Shown: positions 1-8,140, counted from the stretch's first letter. The stretch: DNA of 64,000 nucleotides from Betaproteobacteria bacterium (GCA_016868355.1 VGHB01000003.1:160932-224931); one strand, 5' to 3'. Notes: a model not told the origin generated them from the letters alone. Program-made: numbers and translations.

Positions 1-46
1 AAGGCGGCTGCGGCGAAGGCGGCTGGGAACGTCCCGGCGCCTGCGC

Positions 47-1468
47 TCAAAGCTGGAAGATCTTGCCCGGGTTCATCACATTATGTGGGTCCAGCGCGCG
101 CTTGATCGAGCGCATCAACGACAGCGCGCCTTCACCAGCTTCGTCGAGCAAGAAGCCCTGCTTGTGTAGGCCGATCCCGTGTTCGCCAGTGCAGGTGCCT
201 TCCAGCCGTAGCGCGCGCGCCACCAATTGCGCATTTAGGCGCTCAGCCGTCTCGCGCTCCTGAGGCTGGCCGGGGTCGATCAGGTAGCCCACATGGAAGT
301 TGCCGTCGCCCACATGCCCTACGATGAAGTAAGGCAGGCCCGAGGCGTCAGCCTCGGCCACGGTTTCGTTGATGCACTCGGCCAGGCGTGAGATCGGCAC
401 ACAGGTGTCGGTGGTCACGCTGCGGCAGCCCGGTTTCGTCTGCAAAGCGGCGAAGTACGCATGGTGGCGTGCCGTCCATAACCGGGTGCGCTCCTCGGGG
501 GTGCTGGCCCATTCGAAGGCTTGACCACCAAAGTCGTGGGCGATCTCTTGCACCGTCTGCGCTTGCTCGGTTGTGCTGGCCGGGCTGCCGTGGAACTCCA
601 TGAGCAGCATGGGCGACTCTTTAAGCCCTAGCTTGTCGTGTGCATTGACCGCGCGCACCGAGTTCACATCGAGCAGCTCCACCCGCGCAATCGGCACGCC
701 GAGCTGGATGACTTGGATGGTGGTCTGTACGGCGGCGTCCACGCTGGGGAAGGAACACACCGCTGCAGTGATCGACTCGGGTACGGGGTAGAGCTTGAGC
801 GTGATCTCGCACATCACGCCCAGCGTGCCCTCGCTGCCCACGAACAGCCGCGTGAGGTCGTAGCCGGCGCTGCTTTTGCGGGCCCGCGTGCCGGTCTTGA
901 TCACCGATCCATCGGCGGTGACCACGGTCAGGCCCAAGACGTTTTCACGCATGGTGCCGTAGCGCACCGCGTTGGTGCCGCTGGCGCGTGTGGCCGCCAT
1001 GCCGCCCAAGGTGGCGTCGGCACCTGGGTCGATGGGAAAGAAAAGGCCCGTGTCTTTGAGCTCTCGGTTGAGCTGCATCCGCGTCACGCCGGCCTGTACC
1101 GTGACTGTTTGGTCTTGTGCATCAATACGCAGCACGCGGTTCATGCGCGAGAGGTCGATCGAAACACCACCCTGCACCGCCAAGAGATGGCCTTCCAGGG
1201 ACGAGCCGGCACCAAAGGGAATCACCGGCACGCCGCGCTGGGCTGCCAGAGCTACGACTTGCGACACCTCTTCGGTGCTTTCGCAGTAGACGACCGCTTC
1301 GGGCGGTGGCACATCAAAAGGGGACTCATCGCGGCCATGCTGTTCCCGCACCGCCCGTGCGGTGGAGCAGCGCGGGCCTAAGGCCGTCTGCAGGGCCTCG
1401 ATCATGGCCGCCGGTACCGGGCGCGGCGTCAAGATAGGCCATTGGGTAGGGTCAAGTGGTGCATTCAT
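47..1468 (-). CDS. FAD-linked oxidase, GlcD / D-lactate dehydrogenase type
   Basis: This 473-residue protein belongs to the VAO/PCMH flavoprotein family (GlcD, D-lactate dehydrogenase, D-2-hydroxyacid dehydrogenases) that oxidises 2-hydroxy acids to 2-oxo acids. The N-terminal FAD-binding half has the typical VIPFGAGSSLEGH segment and the downstream PGADATLGGMAATRASG loop. The C-terminal FAD-oxidase domain ends with VGHVGDGNFHVG and CTGEHGIGLHKQGFL, the usual metal/substrate-site motifs. I chose the ATG at 1468 (MNAPLDP...) because the 25 residues upstream look like non-coding translation. The substrate (lactate, glycolate or other) cannot be fixed from sequence. It is divergent from the cobalamin adenosyltransferase gene across about 117 bp. 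Confidence 0.9.
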   Translation of the reverse strand: MNAPLDPTQWPILTPRPVPAAMIEALQTALGPRCSTARAVREQHGRDESPFDVPPPEAVVYCESTEEVSQVVALAAQRGVPVIPFGAGSSLEGHLLAVQGGVSIDLSRMNRVLRIDAQDQTVTVQAGVTRMQLNRELKDTGLFFPIDPGADATLGGMAATRASGTNAVRYGTMRENVLGLTVVTADGSVIKTGTRARKSSAGYDLTRLFVGSEGTLGVMCEITLKLYPVPESITAAVCSFPSVDAAVQTTIQVIQLGVPIARVELLDVNSVRAVNAHDKLGLKESPMLLMEFHGSPASTTEQAQTVQEIAHDFGGQAFEWASTPEERTRLWTARHHAYFAALQTKPGCRSVTTDTCVPISRLAECINETVAEADASGLPYFIVGHVGDGNFHVGYLIDPGQPQERETAERLNAQLVARALRLEGTCTGEHGIGLHKQGFLLDEAGEGALSLMRSIKRALDPHNVMNPGKIFQL

Positions 1469-1585
1469 GGTGCATACAGGGCTCGCAGTGTCCCGTGTTT
1501 TGAGCCTCCGGCCGAACCCAGATGCCGGCAGGAGCGGCGGCATGCGCCGGGCTGGGGATTAAAAGCTTCAAGGTAGCATATTGCC

Positions 1586-2158
1586 ATGGCCAACCGACTG
1601 ACACAAATTACCACCCGAACCGGCGACGACGGTACCACGGGACTGGGCGATGGCACTCGAGTGCCCAAGCATCACCTGCGGGTTCAAGCCATGGGTGATG
1701 TTGATGAGCTCAACTCCCACATCGGGGTGCTGTTGGCCGAAGTGCTGCCCAGTGAGGTGCGCGAACTCCTGGTTGTGGTCCAGCACGAACTCTTCAATCT
1801 CGGGGGCGAACTGTCGATACCGGGATTCGAGCTGCTCAAGGACACGGCCTTGTTGCGCCTGGACGAAGCCCTGGAGCACCACAATGCCCAGTTGCCGCGC
1901 TTGAAAGAGTTCATCTTGCCCGCCGGCACCCGCAGCGCAGCCTTGGCCCATGTGTGTCGCACCGTGGCCCGCCGCGCTGAGCGTTCGGTGGTGCTGCTCA
2001 GTTCTCAAGACCCCAGCGTGCGCGCGGCCCCACGCCAGTTCCTCAACCGCTTGAGCGACCTGATGTTCGTGCTGGCCCGGGTGCTCAACCGAGCCAACCT
2101 CGATGGGCTGGGCGGCGACGATGTGTATTGGCAAAGCGAGCGGCTGGCCCGCGAGTAG
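1586..2158 (+). CDS. Cob(I)yrinic acid a,c-diamide adenosyltransferase, PduO type
   Basis: This 190-residue ATP:corrinoid adenosyltransferase makes adenosylcobalamin from ATP and Co(I) corrinoid. It starts with the PduO-family signature TRTGDDGTTGLGDG (residues 10-23), which binds ATP. It also has the later conserved FILPAGTRSAALAHVCRTVARRAER helix and the C-terminal FLNRLSDLMFVLARVLN. The length is normal for the family. The last codons (ERLARE, stop) form the first copy of a 31-bp tandem repeat that continues past the stop. No cobalamin biosynthesis genes are nearby, so the job is probably corrinoid salvage. Confidence 0.95.
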   Translation: MANRLTQITTRTGDDGTTGLGDGTRVPKHHLRVQAMGDVDELNSHIGVLLAEVLPSEVRELLVVVQHELFNLGGELSIPGFELLKDTALLRLDEALEHHNAQLPRLKEFILPAGTRSAALAHVCRTVARRAERSVVLLSSQDPSVRAAPRQFLNRLSDLMFVLARVLNRANLDGLGGDDVYWQSERLARE

Positions 2159-2242
2159 CCTGATGCCCGAGCGGCTGGCCCGCGAGTAGCCTGATGCCCG
2201 AGCGGCTGGCCCGCGAGTAGCCTGATGCCCGAGCGGCTGGCC
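2138..2242. repeat. 31-bp tandem repeat, three full copies plus a partial
   Basis: Three perfect 31-bp copies lie at 2138-2168, 2169-2199 and 2200-2230, followed by 12 bp of a fourth (2231-2242). The first copy contains the final residues and TAG stop of the adenosyltransferase gene, so copies two and three are duplicated gene ends lying after the stop. Perfect identity suggests recent replication slippage. There are no spacers, so this is not a CRISPR array. Confidence 0.95.
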
Positions 2243-2250
2243 TGAGCACC

Positions 2251-3642
2251 TTACAGCCGTCGCACCTTTACAGAGCGGCCCTTGACCTTACCCGCATTCA
2301 GCCCTCGCAGCGCTTGCTCGGCCACCTCCGCGCGCACCGCCACATAGGTCGAAAAGTCGTTGAGGTCGATGCGACCGATGTCGCCGCCCTGCAACCCAAT
2401 GTCTTTGGTCAGGGCCCCCAGCACATCACCGCGTCGAATCTTCTCCTTGCGCCCACCCAGAATCTGCAGGCTTACCATGGTTGGCTGCAAGGGCTGGCCA
2501 TGACTTCGGTCGATCAAGTCTGCCACTGGGTACCAGCGGCTTTCTCGGCCCATCTGCTGCTCAATGCGCCCCACCCGGCCCATGTCGTCCAGGCTGGCCA
2601 GGTTGATTACCAGGCCCTGCTCGCCGGCGCGCCCGGTGCGCCCCGAGCGGTGCACATGCACCTCCGCCTCGGGTGAAACGTCCACATTGATCACCGCCTC
2701 CAGCTTGGCGATGTCCAGGCCGCGGGCGGCCACGTCAGTGGCCACCAGCACCGAACAACTGCGCTGCGCAAAGCGCACCAGCACCTGGTCACGTTCGCGC
2801 TGTTCCAAGTCGCCGTGCAGCGCCAGCGCCACAAGGCCCTGCGCCTGCAGCACCGCCACCAGGTCGCGGCACTGCTGTTTGGTGTTGCAAAAGGCCAGGG
2901 TGCTGTCCGGTCGAAAATGGTTGAGCGCCAGGCCCACGGTGTGCAAGCGCTGGTCTTCTGCCACTTCGTAGAAACGCTGCTCGATCTGCTGTTGGCTGTG
3001 CTGCTCTGCCAGGACCACCATCACCGGTTCGCGCTGATAGCGCGCGGCCAGTTGCGCCACATTCGGCGGGTAGGTGGCTGAAAACAGCAGTGTTTGCCGC
3101 TTGGCTGGTGGCGGCAGGTGGCGGGCCACGGCCGCGATGTCGTCTGCAAATCCCATATCCAGCATGCGGTCGGCCTCATCGAGCACCCAGGTATTCACCG
3201 CGCCCAGGGCCAAGCTGCCGCGCTCAAGGTGGTCCAGGATGCGGCCGGGCGTGCCCACAGCGATGTGCGCGCCATGCTCCAGGCTGGCCAACTGCGGCCG
3301 CATGGTGGCGCCGCCGCTTAGGGTCAGCACCTTGATGTTGTCTTCGGCCCGCGCCAGGCGCCGAACTTCCTGGGTAACCTGGTCGGCCAATTCGCGGCTG
3401 GGGCACAACACCAGGGCCTGCACCGCCAAGCGCCGTGGGTTCAGGTTGGCCAGCAGCGGCAGGCTGAAGGCAGCGGTTTTGCCGCTGCCGGTTTGGGCCT
3501 GTGCGATCAGGTCTTTGCCGGCCAGTGCCAAGGGCAGGCTGGCCGCCTGGATGGGGGTCATCGAGGCGTAGCCCATCTGCCGCAGATTGGCCAGCACGTG
3601 GGCCGGCAGGGGCAGGATCGAAAAGTCCAGCGGGTGGACCAT
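2251..3642 (-). CDS. dbpA: ATP-dependent RNA helicase DbpA
   Basis: This is a 463-residue DEAD-box helicase. Motif I AQTGSGKTAA, motif II DEADRMLDMGF, motif III FSATYPP, and the C-terminal helicase motifs DVAARGLDI and HRSGRTGRAG are all present. The C-terminal ~75 residues form the DbpA RNA-binding domain, ending GRSVKVRRL, which in E. coli recognises hairpin 92 of 23S rRNA during 50S assembly. I chose the ATG at 3642 because it overlaps the aroG stop by one base (TGATG), which suggests translational coupling. Residues upstream of it would read through the aroG end in another frame. Confidence 0.93.
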   Translation of the reverse strand: MVHPLDFSILPLPAHVLANLRQMGYASMTPIQAASLPLALAGKDLIAQAQTGSGKTAAFSLPLLANLNPRRLAVQALVLCPSRELADQVTQEVRRLARAEDNIKVLTLSGGATMRPQLASLEHGAHIAVGTPGRILDHLERGSLALGAVNTWVLDEADRMLDMGFADDIAAVARHLPPPAKRQTLLFSATYPPNVAQLAARYQREPVMVVLAEQHSQQQIEQRFYEVAEDQRLHTVGLALNHFRPDSTLAFCNTKQQCRDLVAVLQAQGLVALALHGDLEQRERDQVLVRFAQRSCSVLVATDVAARGLDIAKLEAVINVDVSPEAEVHVHRSGRTGRAGEQGLVINLASLDDMGRVGRIEQQMGRESRWYPVADLIDRSHGQPLQPTMVSLQILGGRKEKIRRGDVLGALTKDIGLQGGDIGRIDLNDFSTYVAVRAEVAEQALRGLNAGKVKGRSVKVRRL

Positions 3643-4766
3643 CAGGCTTGGCGACGCATCTGCACCGCTCGGCTCAGGATGCCCAAGACTTGAAGTGATT
3701 GCGCCCACCCAATACAGGCGTCGGTGATGCTTTGTCCGTAGGCCAGCGCATTGGGCTGGTCTTTGCCTGGGGTGAACTTCTGGGCGCCTGCCTTGAGATG
3801 GCTTTCCACCATCACGCCGAAGATGGAGCGGCTGCCGCCGCTCATCTGCGCCGCCACATTCCGCGCCACATCCACTTGCCTTTCATGCTGCTTGGAGCAG
3901 TTGGCGTGGCTGAGATCCACCATCAAGGAGGTCGGCAGCTTGGCCGCTTCAAGCTGTTTGCAGGCAGCAGCCACGCTGGCCTCGTCGTAGTTGGGGGCCT
4001 TGCCGCCCCGCAGGATGACATGGCAGTCCCGGTTGCCCTTGGTCTCCACAATCGCCACTTGGCCGTTCTTGTGCACCGACAAAAAGTGGTGGGGGCGCGA
4101 CGCGGCTTGGATGGCATCCAGCGCGATCTTGATATTGCCGTCGGTGCCGTTCTTGAAGCCGATGGGCGCGCTGATGCCGCTGGCCAGTTCCCGGTGCACC
4201 TGGCTTTCGGTGGTGCGTGCGCCGATGGCGCCCCAGGAAATCAGGTCGCCGATGTACTGCGGCGAAATCACATCCAGGAATTCGCTGGCCGCAGGAAGCC
4301 CGAGACGGTTGATTTCCAGCAGCAGTTGCCGCGCCATGCGCAGGCCCTCATCGATGCGGTAGCTTTCATCCAGGTAGGGATCGTTGATCAGTCCCTTCCA
4401 GCCGACGGTGGTGCGGGGCTTTTCAAAGTACACCCGCATCACGACTTCCAGGGTGTCCTTGTAGGCTTCACGCTGCTCGCGCAATTTACGCGCGTAGTCC
4501 ACCGCCGCGGCCGGGTCGTGGATGGAGCAGGGCCCCATGATTATCAGCAAGCGGTCGTCTCGCCCATGCAGGATGTTGCTGACGGTGTGGCGGGTGTGGC
4601 TGATCAGCCCCTCAATGGGCGTATTGCGCACCGGGAAGAATCGGATCAGGTGTTCAGGGGGCGGCAGCGGCATCACGTCTTGGATCCTCTGGTCGTCGGT
4701 CTGGCTGGTTCGATCGGGCGGGCTGACCCAGCTGTCGGGGGAGGCTTGGGTGGTTTTGGCATTCAT
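3642..4766 (-). CDS. aroG: 3-deoxy-7-phosphoheptulonate synthase (DAHP synthase), class I
   Basis: This 374-residue enzyme condenses phosphoenolpyruvate and erythrose 4-phosphate in the first step of the shikimate pathway. Type I-alpha motifs are clear: MGPCSIHDP near residue 80, EKPRTTVGWKGLINDP (PEP site), GARTTESQVHRELASG, and the metal-site segment DLSHANCSKQHERQ near residue 290. The class includes the Phe-, Tyr- and Trp-regulated AroG/AroF/AroH enzymes, and sequence alone does not tell me which effector binds here. A Phe-rich leader peptide and terminator lie upstream (4822-4954), pointing to transcriptional control by phenylalanine. dbpA follows with a one-base overlap. Confidence 0.95.
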   Translation of the reverse strand: MNAKTTQASPDSWVSPPDRTSQTDDQRIQDVMPLPPPEHLIRFFPVRNTPIEGLISHTRHTVSNILHGRDDRLLIIMGPCSIHDPAAAVDYARKLREQREAYKDTLEVVMRVYFEKPRTTVGWKGLINDPYLDESYRIDEGLRMARQLLLEINRLGLPAASEFLDVISPQYIGDLISWGAIGARTTESQVHRELASGISAPIGFKNGTDGNIKIALDAIQAASRPHHFLSVHKNGQVAIVETKGNRDCHVILRGGKAPNYDEASVAAACKQLEAAKLPTSLMVDLSHANCSKQHERQVDVARNVAAQMSGGSRSIFGVMVESHLKAGAQKFTPGKDQPNALAYGQSITDACIGWAQSLQVLGILSRAVQMRRQA

Positions 4767-4821
4767 GCGTTAGGCTCCTCGGGGTCTGCGCTGTGCGGAT
4801 GTGGAAAAGGGCAAGGGGGCG

Positions 4822-4853
4822 AAAAAAAACCGCCGGGGGTCCGGCGGTTTTTT
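4822..4853 (-). terminator. Rho-independent terminator (attenuator) in the aroG leader
   Basis: A perfect 7-bp GC stem (arms 4830-4836 and 4841-4847, loop 4837-4840) is flanked by eight A on one side (4822-4829) and six T on the other (4848-4853). Read on the minus strand this is a strong GC hairpin followed by eight U, about 55 nt before the aroG start. It could work in both directions. Its place inside the aroG leader, after the leader peptide, fits an attenuator better than a simple gene-end terminator. Confidence 0.8.
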
Positions 4854-4906
4854 GGGGGCTTGGCTTGCGTTCGTGCTGCTTACGCGAGGGCCTCTCCAAC
4901 CGCCGG
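4841..4906 (-). promoter_or_regulatory. Candidate antiterminator pairing of the aroG attenuator
   Basis: The plus-strand 9-mer aaccgccgg occurs at 4898-4906 (inside leader codons 17-19) and again at 4828-4836 (distal arm of the terminator). Both are perfectly complementary to 4841-4849, the proximal arm in the minus-strand transcript. The RNA can therefore form either the 4898-4906/4841-4849 antiterminator or the terminator, but not both. Ribosomes stalled at Phe codons 6-8 would leave the first segment free. Ribosomes reaching the stop would cover it and allow termination. Confidence 0.6.
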
Positions 4907-4954
4907 GCGGTGCGAGAACCGAAAGTAAGCAAAGAAAAACGGTGCGAAGCGCAT
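4880..4954 (-). CDS. Phe-rich leader peptide of aroG (24 aa)
   Basis: On the minus strand an ATG at 4954 opens a 24-codon frame ending with TAA at 4880. Phe codons are 3, 6, 7, 8, 11 and 13 and Tyr is codon 10, giving the stretch FFFAYFRF. The stop lies about 25 nt before the terminator hairpin. Such composition is what phenylalanine leader peptides show (for example the pheA leader). No good Shine-Dalgarno sequence precedes the ATG, and an in-frame TAG lies 12 nt upstream, so the start is fixed if the frame is used. The same AAAGTAAGCAAAGAAA string may occur as an intergenic repeat in related genomes, which is the main alternative explanation. Confidence 0.6.
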   Translation of the reverse strand: MRFAPFFFAYFRFSHRPAVGEALA

Positions 4955-5012
4955 GGCTAAATGCTAACACGCGCAGGCGTGCGCTGCGCTGAAGGGCCCG
5001 CCAGCGGTAACT

Positions 5013-5262
5013 TCAGTCGGCGCTCACCGGGGGGGTCATCGGGAAGGGGTGCTTGCCCGGCGGGTTGTACAGGTGGTTCATGAAGGCCATCCAGTGCTCA
5101 GCGCGCTGCATGGCGTACTGGGCGCCAAAGCCTGCGATCATCAGGGCGGCAGGCCGAACAAGACGAAAAAGGCGATTCCAAAGCCCATGTAAAGGCCTTA
5201 TGCGGCAAACAAGGAGGCGATCGTTAGCCCAAGCCGATACCGCAGTAGCGCCGAGGGAGTCT
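5013..5262 (-). pseudogene. Remnant of a small membrane protein
   Basis: In one minus-strand frame the segment reads as a hydrophobic protein (RYRLGLTIASLFAA, in-frame TAA at 5200-5198, then GLYMGFGIAFFVLFGLPP). Near 5145 the coding sense moves to another frame (LMIAGFGAQYAMQRAEHWMA, then on to PMTPPVSAD) and stops at 5013. One nonsense codon and one frameshift therefore separate pieces of what looks like a single short protein with one or two membrane segments. I do not recognise the family. It follows tldD in the same direction. Confidence 0.45.
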
Positions 5263-5266
5263 GGCC

Positions 5267-6733
5267 TCAGGCCGTGCCGCCCACGGTCAAGCCGTCGATG
5301 CGCAAGGTGGGCTGGCCCACGCCCACCGGCACGCTTTGCCCCTCTTTGCCGCAGGTGCCCACGCCAGTGTCAAGCTGCAGGTCGTTGCCGATCATCTTCA
5401 CGCGGGTCAGCGCATCGGGCCCGTTGCCGATGATGGTGGCGCCTTTCACGGGGTACTGAATCTTTCCGTTTTCCACCCAGAAGGCTTCGCTGGCGCTGAA
5501 TACGAACTTGCCGCTGGTGATGTCGACTTGACCACCGCCGAAATTGGTCGCGTACAGCCCCTTCTTGATGCTGAGCAGGATTTCCTCAGGCGCCTTGTCA
5601 CCGGCCAGCATGTAGGTGTTGGTCATGCGCGGCATCGGCACATGCGCATAGCTTTCGCGCCGCCCATTGCCCGTGGGCCGCACCTTCATCAGGCGCGCAT
5701 TCATTGAGTCTTGGATGTAGCCGCGCAGGATGCCGTCTTCAATCAGCACGGTGCGCTGTGAGGCATGCCCTTCGTCGTCCACGTTGAGCGAGCCGCGGCG
5801 GTCGGGGAGGGTGCCGTCGTCCAGCACCGTCACACCCTTGACCGCCACGCGCTGCCCGATGCGGCCGGCGAAGGCGCTCGAGCCCTTGCGGTTGAAGTCG
5901 CCCTCCAGGCCATGTCCGATGGCTTCGTGCAACAGGATGCCCGGCCAACCCGGGCCCAGCACCACGGTCATCTCGCCGGCCGGGGCGGGGCGGCTTTCCA
6001 GGTTCGTCAAGGCTGCGCGGGTGGCGTGCTGCACATACTCAGCCAGCCGTTCGTCGGTGAAATAGCCCAGCGGGTAGCGCCCGCCGCCACCGCCTGAGCC
6101 CACTTCTCGACGCCCGTTCTGTTCGGCGATCACGGTCAGGCTCAATCGAACCAGGGGACGCACATCGGCCGCGCGGGTGCCGTCGGCGCGGGCCACCATC
6201 ACCACGTCGTACTCGGCGGCCACACCAGCCATCACCTGAACGATGCGAGGGTCCTGGGCGCGGGCCATTTTCTCCATACGCTCCAGCAGGGCCACTTTGC
6301 CCGCGCTGTCCAGGGTGCCGATGGGGTCGGTGGTGCCGTAAAGCAAGCGGCTCGAAGACACCATGGGCTTGTTTGCGCCCACCTTGACGCGGCGGCTCTG
6401 GCCAGCTGCGGCGATCGTGCGCACCGTGCGGGCTGCGTCCAGGAGGGCCGCCTCAGAAATGTCGTCCGAGTAAGCGAAGGCGGTTTTCTCGCCGGCCACC
6501 GCGCGCACGCCCACGCCCTGGTCGATGCTGAAAGAGCCACTCTTGACGATGCTCTCTTCCAGACTCCACCCCTCATGGCGGGTGAATTGAAAGTACAGGT
6601 CTGCGTCGTCGATGCGGTGCTCCCCGATGGTGGCCAACGCGCGTGCCAGGTGGGCCTCTTGCAAGCCGTTGGGTTTGAGCAGCAATCCGTCGGCAATCGC
6701 CAGGCGTTCAAGGGTGGGTTCGCGTGAGATCAT
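5267..6733 (-). CDS. tldD: Metalloprotease TldD
   Basis: This 488-residue TldD forms a heterodimeric zinc protease with TldE/PmbA. The pair degrades unfolded peptides, matures some RiPPs (microcin B17) and was first seen through effects on DNA gyrase poisons. The metal-binding HEAIGH motif sits in LLHEAIGHGLEGDFN near residue 265, with the C-terminal SGKFVFSASEAFWVENG and GTCGKEGQSVPVGVGQP segments typical of TldD. It follows rsmI by 9 bp on the same strand. The partner tldE/pmbA is not in this window. Confidence 0.95.
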   Translation of the reverse strand: MISREPTLERLAIADGLLLKPNGLQEAHLARALATIGEHRIDDADLYFQFTRHEGWSLEESIVKSGSFSIDQGVGVRAVAGEKTAFAYSDDISEAALLDAARTVRTIAAAGQSRRVKVGANKPMVSSSRLLYGTTDPIGTLDSAGKVALLERMEKMARAQDPRIVQVMAGVAAEYDVVMVARADGTRAADVRPLVRLSLTVIAEQNGRREVGSGGGGGRYPLGYFTDERLAEYVQHATRAALTNLESRPAPAGEMTVVLGPGWPGILLHEAIGHGLEGDFNRKGSSAFAGRIGQRVAVKGVTVLDDGTLPDRRGSLNVDDEGHASQRTVLIEDGILRGYIQDSMNARLMKVRPTGNGRRESYAHVPMPRMTNTYMLAGDKAPEEILLSIKKGLYATNFGGGQVDITSGKFVFSASEAFWVENGKIQYPVKGATIIGNGPDALTRVKMIGNDLQLDTGVGTCGKEGQSVPVGVGQPTLRIDGLTVGGTA

Positions 6734-6742
6734 CGTTTGATT

Positions 6743-7714
6743 CTAGGCATCGGCCACGCCTTCGCCTTGAGCATCCTTTAAATCCAGGGCCCATTGGTAA
6801 AGGCGCTTTTTCGGCAAGCCGGAGATTTCAGCACCCAGGGTGGCCGCTTGCTTGACGGGCAGGTCTTGCAACAGGATGGCCAAGACCCGGTGGGCGGCTT
6901 GCTCCTCAGGTGTGGACGGTTCGGCACGGCTGGGGGAGCCCAAATGCCGCGCCTCGGGTGCCGCCGACGAGCCTCCCACCGCGCCGTGCAGCACCAGCAC
7001 GAACTCACCGCGGCGGCGGTTGGGGTCCGCCGCCAGCCACGCGGGCCACTCGCCAGCGGTCAGGGTGTGGACGGCCTCAAACTGTTTGGTCAGCTCTCGG
7101 GCCACGGTCAAGCGGCGCGCTGGGCAGGCCTGGGCCAGTTCCTCTGCCAAGGCTTCCACGCGGTGGGGAGACTCGAACAACACCACGCTGCAGGCGTCGA
7201 TCACCGCCGCTCGCAGGGCCGCGGCCCGCTCAGAGCCCTTGAAGGGCAGAAAACCGATGAAGCGAAAGCCCTGCTTGGATACATCGCCTGCCACGCTGAG
7301 CGCGGCCAAGGCGCTGCTGGCCCCGGGCAAGGGCAGGCACCGACAACCCGCTTTGCGCACGGCTTGCACCAGCGCGGCACCTGGGTCGCTGACTGCCGGT
7401 GTGCCCGCATCGCTGACATAGGCCACGCGCTCCCCGCGCTGCAGCCGCTCCAGCACGCGCTGCGCGGCCTCACGCTCGTTGTGTTCGTGCACCGCCAGCA
7501 GCGGCTTGTGCAGGCCCAGGGCCGTCAACAAGTGGGCACTCTGTCGGGTGTCCTCACAGGCCACCGCATCCACCAGGGCCAGGGTGTGCACTGCCCTCAG
7601 GGTGATGTCAGCAAGGTTGCCGATAGGCGTGGCCACCACATACAGTGCACCCGGGGGGAAGTCTTGTGCGCCGGCCGCTAGGGCCGCAGCGCTGAGCACG
7701 GCGGTGGGATTCAC
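6743..7714 (-). CDS. rsmI: 16S rRNA (cytidine(1402)-2'-O)-methyltransferase
   Basis: RsmI uses S-adenosylmethionine to methylate the 2'-O of C1402 in the ribosomal P site. The tetrapyrrole-methylase fold signatures are VVATPIGNLADITLRA near residue 30, CEDTRQSAHLL, YVSDAGTPAVSDPG and FIGFLPFKG. The 323-residue length includes a Pro/Ser-rich insert before the C-terminal helical domain. The longest start is GTG at 7714, which overlaps the divergent yraN start. A second in-frame GTG at 7699 would remove the overlap and is equally plausible. Confidence 0.93.
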   Translation of the reverse strand: MNPTAVLSAAALAAGAQDFPPGALYVVATPIGNLADITLRAVHTLALVDAVACEDTRQSAHLLTALGLHKPLLAVHEHNEREAAQRVLERLQRGERVAYVSDAGTPAVSDPGAALVQAVRKAGCRCLPLPGASSALAALSVAGDVSKQGFRFIGFLPFKGSERAAALRAAVIDACSVVLFESPHRVEALAEELAQACPARRLTVARELTKQFEAVHTLTAGEWPAWLAADPNRRRGEFVLVLHGAVGGSSAAPEARHLGSPSRAEPSTPEEQAAHRVLAILLQDLPVKQAATLGAEISGLPKKRLYQWALDLKDAQGEGVADA

Positions 7715-8075
7715 ACAGCAAAAGGGTTCAGAGGCCGAAGACCGCGCCTGCCGTCACCTGCAGGCCCAGGGTCTGACGCTGGTGCAGCGCAATTATCGGG
7801 TCGCCGCAGGCCCCTATCGGCGCGGAGGGGAGATCGACCTCATCATGCGAACCACCCAAGGCACGCTGGTGTTTGTGGAAGTGCGGGCCCGCGCGCAGGC
7901 CCGCCAGGGGGGCGCAGGGGCCAGTGTGACGGCGCTCAAGCAGCGCCGACTGGTGTGGGCGGCCCGGCACTACCTTTTGCGTTGGACCAGCCCACCCCCG
8001 TGCCGCTTCGACGTGGTGGCGCTGGAAGGCGGTGTGTTGCACTGGTGGCCGGGGGCTTTCCAGGCGGCCGACTGA
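7704..8075 (+). CDS. yraN: YraN family protein (UPF0102, endonuclease-like fold)
   Basis: This 123-residue member of UPF0102 has a restriction-endonuclease-like fold. The conserved core GGEIDLIMR...TLVFVEVRAR is present, followed by GASVTALKQRRLVWAARHYL and CRFDVVALEG. The function is unproven; the family is often placed with DNA repair because of its nuclease fold. The only fitting start is GTG at 7704 (VGFTQQKGSEAEDRA...). It heads the set yraN, diaA-like, BON lipoprotein, the same order as E. coli yraN-diaA-dolP beside rsmI. Confidence 0.9.
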   Translation: MGFTQQKGSEAEDRACRHLQAQGLTLVQRNYRVAAGPYRRGGEIDLIMRTTQGTLVFVEVRARAQARQGGAGASVTALKQRRLVWAARHYLLRWTSPPPCRFDVVALEGGVLHWWPGAFQAAD

Positions 8076-8140
8076 CGCGACGGCGAGGGGTCGGCCACAT
8101 GCGCAGGGGCTGGCCGGTACCCTGACTTATGATTCCCACC

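Noticed and set aside
1544..1585. Cobalamin riboswitch before the adenosyltransferase gene
   Set aside because: The space is far too short and lacks the conserved B12-box sequence.
2138..2242. Possible CRISPR-like repeat
   Set aside because: The copies are directly adjacent with no spacers, and the unit is a copied gene end.
3699..4928. Long plus-strand frame of 409 codons opposite aroG
   Set aside because: It is the antisense of a clear DAHP synthase gene; its product is rich in His, Gly and Val with no domain, as expected for a shadow in GC-rich DNA.
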